A stretch of 64,000 nucleotides of DNA. Source: Azorinus chamasolen. Lineage: Eukaryota > Mollusca > Bivalvia > Cardiida > Solecurtidae. The stretch spans positions 10,396,618 to 10,460,617 of the forward strand of contig OY755247.1 of the NCBI GenBank assembly GCA_963576725.1. Reading direction: 5' to 3'. Below the pieces are notes generated by a model. The model worked only from the letters and a program-made list of their open reading frames with translations. It ran no database searches and was not told the DNA's origin. Below are positions 45,601 through 57,900 of this stretch, piece by piece (position 1 is the stretch's first letter; each line of letters starts with the position of its first letter). The position numbers and the translations under genes are program-made.

Positions 45601-48600
45601 TCTGACCACTCTTTAGAATCGTCTTTTTGAAACGATTCTAAAGAGTGGTCACAGTATAGGGTTTCGTAGTAAAATAAAGGAGCTTTTGCAAACGGAGTAG
45701 ACCGACATGTTAACAGACAAACAGTCAAATAAGCATGTAGATATTCTGAAAGATATTAAAGTACCAACCATTTGGACAGTGGTAGCAACAATCCTCTCCA
45801 AGCGTCCCATCCACACATTTCAGATTATTTTCAGGGCATTTTGGTTTGGTGCAAATCACCTTACCATTGTCACACACACATCCTTTACATTTGTCACCAA
45901 ACGGTCCTGAAAATATACATCAAACTTCGCTAAAACCCGGATAGTTCGAACAATAAAACAAGTACAGAAAAACCTCTCTATAACGGCCACTAAATTGTGT
46001 TAACTAGTTGGTATATTAGGGAAGGTGGCTGCTTAAAGCAAGGTGAAAGTAAAACAGAACGCTCCTATAGGAGCGTTCTGTTTTACTTTCAACTTGCTTT
46101 AAGCAATATTATATTATATTGTCCAAGGTTATACAAGTTTTTAGTCTGAGGCTTAGATCATTCTCAAGTGTTTGATTGGTCAGATGCTTGAGAATGATCT
46201 GAGACTCAAGAAAAATGTTTTATAACCTCGATGTCTTGTATTTCGATCGGCAGAATAATGGTTAGGTCTAATAATAATTTTTGTATTACTAAGGGCATAT
46301 CAAACCACACAGGTTCAAATGCATTGTATGTTCAACCCTCTTATAAAATTATATTATAACGTGTGCCAAAACTACATTTATCACATAATCTGCCGTGTGG
46401 GAGTGCCGAAACAGAATGCCTGAAAAATCGCGGAAATGTGCATTTTTTATGCAAATGAGCAGTTTGAATCCGACTGTACTACGCTGTAAATAATGGCCGA
46501 AATAGCCGTCAGATATAGTCTTTTTCACTGTCCATGGCACATTTTAATGGTTATGTGATAAAAAAGAATCTTACATTCATGTTTAATACAAATTATTTTC
46601 TTGAAACTCGTGTACTATAGTGAATATTACACTCGCTAAAGGTCGTGTCATATTATTATAGTAAACTCGTTTCATAAAAACAATTTGTAATGGACATTCA
46701 TGTAAGATCCTCTATTTACGTTACGTATAACACAATAAAGTGAGACAAACGGACACACACACGGACAATAGTATTTCTTAATCTTTCAAAAGTATGCCAG
46801 GCACAATTTATGTGCTACAAAGAGAACAATTACAAAGGTATTAAGTTCAAGGGAGACAATTCTTTTGTTATAAATTCAATAGAGTTACCTGGATTCAAAA
46901 TCTCCTTCTTATATCTACATTTGCACTGAGGACAGCAACTGCCAGGCGGATAGAACTAGCAATAAAATGGAAGATATAGATATAACAGCAAGAACCACTC
47001 GTTACCCTTTACTCCAGGAATGATCGTGTAAAACTGAAAGCATGCATTTACATTGTATATAGATGTCAAATAAATTTTAAACTTCTTTCTGCATCCAGTC
47101 TTTTTATTCTCAGTATTTTTGCTCATTAATCATTTCAGCGCCGAACTTCAACCAGTTTTAAAGGGGGTCAGGTTTACAAACTTTTCAAAATTGCTTGCTG
47201 AAAAGGTTGATAGAATATTTGGTTGTAAAATTTCTTTTCCACCAAAATTCAATCATTAAAAATAAGATTTACTTTAATTTTTGTGAAAACAACCAAATTA
47301 ACCATCCACTAAAATACATGTAACCCGATATACGGTAATTAGCCGATTTTTGTGTCACCTGCAGTGTGTCACTTGGAGATCACTTTTCTGTCGTCTGTCT
47401 GTTCGTATGTACATGTATGTCCGTATGTCTGTCCGTCTGTCCGTCACACTTTCTTTTTTCGTCTGTCATTTCTAAACTAATCATTATATAGCTTTCAAAT
47501 TTCACATGCGTCTTCCTCTCATTGAGGACCATTGATGTAATTAAGGTCCATCACTCTGAATGCAATACTTTTTGAGTTATTGTCTTTTGGTCTGATTTTC
47601 ACACTCCAGCATATTAACAGTTTTTGTGTCAGTTGCAAGCAGGTGACACATGTGTTCCTCTGAACACTCTTGTCTTATCATGCCATATCAACACACGAAT
47701 ATTTGGCCATAACATAAACTGTAGAATCAGATCTATATTATTCCATAGGCAATCAGAGTAGGCCCTGATCAGACGGTTCCCATAGGAGCCGTCTAATCTG
47801 GGTCTTCTTTGTTTGCAATGGCATAAAAGGCGCCTATATGGAGTAAAGAGCTAAATTAAGCCACTACTCGAAAGAAGTCAATTTTAGGTATGTAAAACAG
47901 ATGGTAGTTTAACACATAACTCCATAAATACACCATTCTATCGCATATGCAAACAGAGTAGACCCAGATCAGACGGCTCCTATAGGAGCCGTCTGACCAG
48001 GGTCAGTCCTGTTTGCTTATGTTATAATATAGAACTGATTATATAGTTTCTGTCACGATAAAACTTGTTTTGTTCAATGTGATATAAAAAAAATCAGTCC
48101 ATGGATATTCATGATGTCATTATGTGTTGCATGAATATTCATGGAGTAAATATTGATGCAGGACAAAGTAAAGCCGAACTCTTTGTATTCTGTTTTCCTG
48201 AATTATGCAAATCCCTGCGAATTCATATGCTAATTCTGTAAGTGGTAACTTAAAACCCTTTACTGGACATGAATATTCATGTAAGAACACTAATGACGTC
48301 ATGAATATTAATCAGATTAATCTTTTTTATAAAGGCACAGGACTACAGGATTTTGGCAAATGCAAAAACATTAGAATCATATCTATATTATGTCAAAAGC
48401 AAACAGAGCGGATTCTCATCAGACGGCTGATCTGGTCTACTCTGTTTGCAAATGCGTGAAAAGTTTACTTAACCCTTACTCTGTTAATATTCATCTAAAA
48501 ATAGTGACAGCATGAATATTCATTAGCAGAAATTTTATAATGTAGACTTTTCAAATGGTTGTCAAAAACTATAGAATCAGATATATCTGAGTAGACCCTG

Positions 48601-48956
48601 ATTATACTGTTTCTACAGGATCCGCCACCTGACCTGGCTGTAATAGGTTTGCAGATCTATGCGTAAAATGGCGCTTATATAAAGAAAAGGGTTAACCCTT
48701 TCGCTGCCAAAATCTGTCGTCTGCTAACTTTGTCGTCTGGTACAAATTTTCATTCTTTTGATTTTCTTCATTTTTGTTTCAAAAACATAGTAACAGTAAC
48801 AAACAGTTTGGATCCTGATGAGACGCCGAGTTACTTGGCGTCTCATCTGGAGCCAAACTGTTTGCACAGGTAATCACAGATCCGACATTGGCAGCGGAAG
48901 GGTTAAACAGGTTTTCATGGCCCATTTGCTGTTTTTTCCATGACCCTATCCAGCCC

Positions 48957-48987
<31 letters not shown>

Positions 48988-51900
48988 AACACTCAAAAGT
49001 TGCCCAAACAAACTTTTGTAAGTAATTTTATTAGATCTAGAAAAATCAATAAAACAATGATATAATCTGACTTTTATTATTTCCTTCACTCAATTTCGCT
49101 CTTTCTCAACATGCATTACAAGGACACTAGTGATGTCATGCAACTTTTAAAAATCTACCCCCCCCCCCCCCCAAAAAAAAAATGGATAAAAAAAGTCTAC
49201 GCCCCCAATCTGAATACCTTGATCTGCACCTGCTATCAGTGTATATATCAGGCTTTAGGCTCAAATGGATTAACAATTTAGTGCATGCATACATGTACAT
49301 GGACGCGTTTACGAGTGGTTGCTTTATGCTTTCATCGACATGAAGAAATATATGTGGCATGTTTGATTGTTGTTCTCTATTCAGCTCAGTTTCATTCTTG
49401 TACTTCTTTATATGGAAGGCCGGTGCACCATGCTAAATGAGATTTGCGAAATGCAAAATACGAAATGCTTAATGACAAATGCTAAATAACAAATACCGAT
49501 TGCTATTTGGGGACTTCTAAATACTAACTGCTAATCACATTGTACTGACTAGTTGAACAAGAAAAGTCAATTTTGAAGGCGAGATATGTTATCTTTTTTT
49601 TCAGTATACATTCAGTACTATGTAGTTTTCTTCTTCGTGCGTCGAAATAACATAAACTGATACTATACTCTCTGTGAACGTCTCGCCATGCAAAATGCGA
49701 AATACAAAATGCTAAATGCAACTTGCTGAATGCGACTTTCTGAATGCGATTTGGTTAATGCCAAATGATTGAAACCACCAAAATATCACGTTTCACATGC
49801 ACGAGACAGTGCCTTAATCTACATAAAGTGGGATAAAGATAGGTATACTTGGAGATAAATTTTTGTTTGCATTTTACAGATTGGGTTTTATTTAGGTTCT
49901 AGGTTTTTCCTAACGCACAGGTATTCCGCATTTAGCATTTCGCATTTAGCATGGTGCACCGGCCTTCCATATCTTTAACCGTCTTTTTTAACTTCTTTAG
50001 CTCTTATTTTTACCTGCAGTTTCTCGGGGCATTTCACTTCTGGACAGTTTATGGTTTCGCAATTCGGCAACGGAATCATGACAGCTTCACAGTGACCGCA
50101 ACAGGACTCATCATCACGCACAAGTTCTTGGCCCTGGGGACACTGAATGGCACAGACAATCGACATGCAGATAATCTCAGGTATGCCATTTGCATTCAGC
50201 TCACAGTTGCAGACCTCGCATGGACTTCTGCCAGGTACTTCTGTGCCTGTGTAGGTTTTAATGTTGCCATCAAGGTCAAAATAGTAAATCGAATGTTTAT
50301 ACAGTGCTCCCTCTCTACAACGACACCCTTTGGGATACGAAGATTGTATGTGTTGTTCAGAGGGAGTTGTTATAGGGAGGGAAAATCAAACATAATTAGC
50401 TTGTTTGCAGGTCCCCAGATAAGGTGTATTTCGAGAACTAAAACCGTTATGCCTCCATCAAACCCTATGTTGTGACCACTCTTTAGAATCGTCACAATAG
50501 GGTTTGAATGAGGCATACAGAAATTACGATGGAAAAAGGTTGTTTCTGGAGCCTTGTTGTTTCGGAAACAGTGACATGCGTTGTTGTAAGGAGGGAATCG
50601 TTATTGAGAGGGTCGTTGTAGAGAGGGACCACTGTATATATGCAGCCCTTTTTTCTGGCCTCTAAACGGGTCCGTTAAAAAGGACCTATTCCCAATGCAA
50701 ACTAGTAAAAGTGAAACATTTTTTCCCAGTTTTGAAAAATAAAATCCCAATAGACACTAAATTTTATTAAATGTTTAAACTATGCAAAATAAGTTAAAAT
50801 TGGGTCAAAAATGTTTCCCAAAACCATTGAGTGTTCAGCGCCTAAAAGTCCCAATTATTAACCCTTTAGTTTATTAATACGTATTTTATGCCCTTACAGA
50901 GTAGACCCAGATCAGACGACTCCTGTAGGAGCCATCTGATCAGGGTCTGCTCTGTAAAGGGTTAACAAAGTCTGATTGTTAAAGTCCGACATCGGACAAT
51001 CAATCCATTCACGGGATCATTTTAATAATACCATTTTAAATTTTAATCTACAATATCGATATTTGACTCTTAACCCTTCTCTTGCTGAATTTTAAAATAC
51101 ATTTCTCCTTCTTTACCCATGCCCTGTTGTATAATTACACATATCGTCACTGTGTACAAGTATTTCGCTGTGCAATAACTGTTGTGGAGTGCACAGTGGT
51201 TTCACAGTCAACTTGTAAATAGTGCAGACCCTGATGAGACAGCTCCTGCTTGAGCTGTCTCATCTGGGCCTTCACTATTTACAGGTAGGTATATTGACGT
51301 GAATAGCAAGCGAAGGGTTAAATGTCTGTCTCGGCCAAGCATTCAAAAGGTGGGAAAATCTGACGAGACACTAGCTCATGGTCTATTCAGTAAAACCTCT
51401 CTAAACCAAGAGTTCGTTTTGGTATAAATATCGGTCTTGGACGCAGGTGGCAGTTTAACCCTTTCAGCGCATGTCGCATAAATGCACCACGACAAATAGT
51501 GCAGTCCCAGATCAGACGCCGCCTTTTCAAGGCGGCGTTTGATCAGGGACTTCACTTTTTGTCTCAAAGACTATTTCTATATCTGTACTTTATTCCTTTG
51601 AAATTGTATTTATTTATCTCATTTCCTTATTTTACAGAATGATTTAACAAAAATTGGGTTGCAGACGAAAATTAGAAATTTGGCGCCGAAAGGATTAATG
51701 CAGAGTTTACAAAATAAACCATTACCGCTAGCATATGAGACTCACCATCAGCGTAAAAAACACCCATTACGTCACACATTGGCTCGCATTTCCCGCAGCA
51801 CGAGCCGTCGTCGGTGACTTTACCCAGACATTGTGGGCATGAAGCCGAGATACACACAACTCCTGGTCCAGAGTCATGATCCATTTTGTCACAGTAACAA

Positions 51901-54900
51901 TGTGTACATGGGCTCCCAGAAGGGACCTCGTCACCTGTTTGAAGTAATAACAGTCTCTTAACCAATTATCTCATGGGCTATTTATAGATCCAACCTCTTT
52001 GAATAAATCTACCAAAAAGAATTTACTAGAGAAAGGGAAAATGTGCAAATTGTGCTTATTTGAAACCATTGTGGTTTTTCATAAAGTGACTTTTACAGAG
52101 GCGTCGTCAATTCCTTTAGCATGAATCGCAACTCAATAGTAGGCATTTACAACACATTCGATTAAGTAAGTTTTAGGAAAAACAACACATCAGACATTAT
52201 GTGCTATATGAATACTCTAGAAACTATGGAGAAAGGACAGTTTTAGGACACCATATCCAAGGCTGTATTTAATTTGCAGCCTTCCATGCTAGTCATTGTC
52301 AGTGTTTGTGCAAAACTAAGCAAGCTAAAATCTTTACGAGTTACGTGTAACTTCGAATATGCGTTACTTACCGATCATATACTCATCTCCATTGTGCTCG
52401 CACATGTCTGCTAGCTCACATAACCCACAGCACGTGCCATCGTCCGTCCACTTGCCTGGGCAATATTCGCATGACTGGACGTAACACATACGCTCCACCA
52501 CTTCTCCAGTTGCTATGCAGTGGCATGTCTCACACGGACCGCTTCCTGGGATTATTTCACCTGTGGTTTGGATACGGAGAATAATATATTTCGCATATAG
52601 AGTATCTTACATTAGTGTGCATTTCATTACAAATTGTTTTTTATGAAACGAGTTAGCTTGATAATAATATGGCACGAACTTGAGCAAGGGTAATCATTAT
52701 AGTAAATGAGTTTCATTAACCCTTTCCCTGTTCTATGTTTATTCCAAATTTCAATACCTACTGAATATTCATGAAATAATTAGTTATAAAGAAATATGGA
52801 AGGTGGAATATCATAGACATTTTAGAAAGCACAGAAACAGATTTACCCAATTCTATTAGCAAACAGAGCAGACCCTGATCAGACGGCTCCTCTAGGAGCC
52901 GTCTGATCTGGGTCTACTTTGTTTGCAAATGCGTGAAAACACGTTTATATGAGGGAAAGGGCTAAATAAGTTTGGGTTGAATTGTCTCCCCCGGATAATT
53001 GTTGAGTTATTGCTCCTGTTATGAACACTTCAATTTAGACAAACTTTGTGCCACGCGTATCTCAGTAGGGATAGAGTCACCAAACGTCATAGGATTGTTC
53101 ACCAGCATGAGCTGTTGCGCACTTGGGTTTTTTAATTGTCTCCCCTCTTAACTTTGGAGTTACTGCCCCTGATGACTTAAAATTAGACAACATTTACTTA
53201 GCGTCGTGCATATCTCTGAAACCACTAGGGTTTGATTCACCAAACTTCACAGGAATGTTGACCAGCATGAGTTCTTGTGCACCTGGGGTTTTTAATTGTC
53301 TCCCCCTGATAATTCTTGAGTTACTGCCCCTGATATGATAACCTGGTAAATTTGGAGTTTCTGCCCCTGATGACTTAAAATCAGAGAAGTTTTACTTTGG
53401 GTCGCGCATATCTCTGAAACCACTAGGGTTAGAGTAGGAATGTTCACCAGCACGAGTTGATGTGCACCTGGGGTTTTGAATTGTCTCCCTTGATAATTGT
53501 TGAGTTATCGCCCCCAATATGAACGCTTTAATTTAGACAAACTTTGTGTCGCGCGTATCTCGGAAACCAGTAGGGCTAGAGTGCATATTTTTGGAACCAC
53601 TAGGGCTAGAATCACCTAACTTCAAAGGAATGTTGACCAGCATAAGTTGCTGTGCTACTGGTGTTTTTGAATTATCTCCCACTGATAATTGTTGAGTTTT
53701 TGCCCTGATATGATAACTTAAAATTAGAGAAACTTTGTGCTTCGGGTATCTCTGAAACCACTAGGGCTTGATTCACCAAACTTCACAGGAATGTTGACCA
53801 GCATGCGTTGTTGTGTACCTGGGTTTTATTTAATTGTCTCCTCTGTTAAAGTTGGAGTTACTGCCCCTGATGACTTAAAATTGGACAAACTTTACTTATT
53901 GGCGTGCATGTCTCTGAAACCGCTAGGGCTAGAGTCACCAAATTTCAAAGGAATGAGTTGTTTGTGCACCTGGGTTTTTTAATTTTCTCCCTTGCTACTT
54001 GTTGAGTTATTGCCCTGATATGATTACTTAAAATTAGAGAAACTTTGTGCCATGAGTACCTTTGAAGCCAGTAGGGATATAATCACCAAACTTAAGAGGA
54101 ATGTTGACCGGCATGAGTTGTTGTGCACCAGGTGTTTTTTGAATTGTCTCCTCCTGATAACTTTGCAGTTATTGACCCTGACGTCTTAAATTTGGACAAG
54201 CTTTGTGCCACGCGTAACTCTGAAACCACTGGGGCTAGCGTAATCAAAATTCACAGGAATGTTGACTAACATGAGTTGTTGTGCACCAGGGGTTCTTGAA
54301 TTGTCTCTCCATGATAACTTTTGAGTTATTGACCCTGATTACTTAAAAATATACCCAGATAACTTTGAAGTTAGTTTAGTTTAAAGTTAACTTTGAAGTT
54401 ACAGACATCACACTTGTGTATGTGTATTGGAAAGAGGATGAAAGGGGGAGACATCTATTTTTGTTACAAAAACAAACCTCTAGTTCTATATGATATTAAA
54501 TTAGATCTGATTTTGACATCACATAGCTCTGATTCTGTGTGATATTAGCTGAATTGTTACCGTGGTACATGTACACGGGATGTTTTGGCTCAGGCAGACA
54601 CCATAGAAGCAGATCCATACTGTACTATAAGCAAACAGAGCATACCCTGATCAGACAGCTCCTATAGGAGCCGTCTGATCTGCTTGGGTCTACTTTGTTT
54701 GAAAATGCGTGAAAAGGTTTTTATATGAAATAAAGGGTTAAGCGATCACATAATGTTACCGACCTCAATATTTATTCATTAGAGTTGAACTTCGATATCT
54801 CGAACTCGGATAACTCGAACGATTGGATAACTCGAAGTAAAAGTTTGATCCTTCCAAAATTAACAGTACAGAATTGTTCTAGAATGTATCACTGATCATA

Positions 54901-57900
54901 TCTAGAAACTTAATGCAGGTCGAAAGTAATTCTGAAAGTTCCTACAGGAGATTTCAGCATTACTTTCGACCTGCATTAAGCTGTGAACTACAGAAATTGT
55001 TCAGATTAGAAATCGGATGACTCGAATCTCTGTTATGTCGAAGTAAATGTGTATGGTCCCTTGCAGTTCGACTGTACAGTAGAACCCCTCTAAACCGGAA
55101 TTCTAGTAGAGAAGATTTGAGATACTTTTAGGCAGGTGGCTGCTTCATGCAGGGTGAAAGTCATGCAGAAAGCTCCTCTAGGAGCTTTCTGCATGACTTT
55201 CACCCTGCATGAAGCTGCCACCTGTCTCCAAGACCGATATTTATACCAAATTTAACGTCCGGTTTAGAGGGGTTTTACTGTATATGGTCGTTATAGACAG
55301 ATGCTACTGGTAAATCAAGCTATATTGAGACTTGTTGTTATTTTGTTGTTTACATAACAGCACACCAGACAACATAATGTAGAAAGTCGTCACATATTAT
55401 GTACTGGGCTTTGGTCTAATGGATATGTATCTGGTCTTGCAAACAGGTGCTCGTGGGTTCGAATCCCAAGCTATGCAGTTTCCTTTTTTTAAAAAACAAA
55501 ACAAAAACAAAATAAAAACAACTGATTTGCTATTTGTAATCATCTTTTTAATTTTTAGTCTTTTTCAATTATATGTTAATATTTTGTTATTAATTATTAT
55601 ATGCTATATTTATTGTTGTTCTGTATGGACAATTAATTAACAAAAAAATATTGGTCACTGGTCAGAATCGAACTCGAGACCCGCCGCATCAGATATGTAT
55701 CTATTGCACCAAGACAATTATTTTGAAGGGTTGCGGCTTGCGAAGTCTTTTTAAAATTATAAGCGGCATAGTCGCTTCATTTTGTTAACACTAGAGTATG
55801 TCATGTTTTGTTCCAAATTAAGTTGGTCGATATCTGCATAGATGTACCACGACCTCTGAGTAATGAAATACAGTAAAAAAACACACACTCTAATGCGACC
55901 ACCTGTATAATTCCTAGTGGTAGGTGCAGGTGGTATTGTCCTGTTGTTTTGACCTGTCAAAGTGTGAATATTCCTACGTCACAGAAAGGATATATTTAGC
56001 GTCGGTAAACCTGTGTTTCAAACGTTTTTCACGAGATTCACAATAAATATACATGTACTCCAATAAGCCAAGTAGGAAAGTTTTAATTAGCGGATCAACC
56101 GAAGCTATATATGGCGTGTTCAGCAAGCGTATAATTATTTTAATTTTGACAGATTAAAAACAGAACAATAGCTTAATGCAGTACAAAAGTAATGCAGAAA
56201 GCTCCTATAGGAGCTTTCTGCATTACTTTCGTCCTGCATTAAGCAACCACCTGCTTATAAAGGCACCCATGTTTATTCATTAAGTGGTTGCATTAGAGGG
56301 GTGTTACTGTACCGTCACGCCTCAAAGCTTTTTTGTTTATCTATATTTGAGAGAGCTCATGCATGTACAAACCGTCTTTATAAACGATGCCGTCCACCAC
56401 GCAATGGTCCAGGTCACAATGTCCACAGCAACTACTGTCGTTACTCCAGTGGCCGGAACATGGCGGACAGTCAACGTGCATGCATGCGATGATGGAGTTC
56501 TTTGTACACTCACACGTATAGCACTTGTCATCTGATGTCTTTGATTCACCTTCGAAATGAAAAAGAAAAAATGTTCTGAAATATACAAGGATATTTCGAA
56601 ATTTGAGAGTGAAACAAGAAATAGTAAAGCGGTTCGTGCAGTTTTGTATAAATATCGGTCTTGGAGACAGGTGACTGCTTAATTCAGGGTGAAAGTCATG
56701 CAGAAAGTTTCTCTAGCTTGACTTTCACCGTGTCTTAAGCAGCCACCAGTCTAAAAGTATCTAAACTCTTCTCTGCTAGAATTCCGGTTTAGTGACGTTT
56801 TACAGTATCAGGTATATGCACGTCAGTGGTAAAGTTATGGCCCCTTTTGCAAACTCGGTATCTTATCAGAGTCTACACTGACGCGATGGAAAATGGAAGG
56901 AAACTTAACGTTAATAAGTGTATTAGGACAAATGTTAAATCAGGCAAAGGGGGAATTCCCTCCATCGAAAATTAATTTACATACCCTGTATCTGAATTAA
57001 CCCCTTGAATATTCATGAAAGAAATAATGACGTCATGAATATCAATTAGATTAACTGTTATACTAGTATATGGATACATGAAGATTTGGCCAAGGAAGAA
57101 ACTGCATAATCATATCTAAACTATGTCTTAAGAAATCAGAGCAGACCTTGACCAGGAGCCGTCTGATATGGGTCTGCTCTGTTTGCAAAAGCGTAGAAAT
57201 GCGTATTTGTGGAATAAAGGATTATTTCAGTAAAAACCTCTCTATAACGGCCACTAAATTACATCAAATGTTTTGTGTCGCAGGCAGGTGGTTGCTTAAA
57301 GCAATGTGAAAGTAAAACAGAACGCTCCTATAGGAGCGTTCTGTTTTACTTTCACCTTGCTTTAAGCAGTCACCTGTCCTAAATACCAACAAATTAACAC
57401 AATTTAGTGGCCGTTATAGAGAGATTTTACTGTACCAAATAATACCGCAAAGTGCCGCTAAATGGAGCACTCAAAAGAAGTCTAATTGAATATCATTAAA
57501 ACAGGTGGCACATCCATGCAGGACAAAAGGTGTGCAGAAAGCCCCGTAGAAGCTTTCTGCGTTGTTTTCGCCCTGCAATAAGCAAGCACCTGCTTTTACA
57601 GACCCATTTGTTAAAGAAGAGGAAGTTCCTACAATGAACGCATATTTTCAATATCATAAAAGTTGGTATTTGTTATGCTCAATCATTTTTATGAAGATTG
57701 TCAATTTTGAACTTGTATCGAAAAATGCCCCTGTGATACTATATAAACCGATTTCATCAATACTTATAATTTTTGTTCTACTACAAAGTATTATCTGCCT
57801 TTTCCATCCCAATGCTCCGTGTTGTGTCGATGATCGCCCGATCCTTTCATTGTTTATGTACATGTAACAGCTTTTCTTTGAAGTGGTCAGAGAGACGCCA

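Noticed and set aside
49951..50475. 174-residue plus-strand frame
   Set aside because: It crosses the antisense of VWC exon 7 and a MITE I and has no domain; a shadow frame.
56284..56588. Two alternative 63-83 residue frames over VWC exon 4
   Set aside because: Neither shows the VWC cysteine spacing; the minus-strand frame bounded by AG and GT does.
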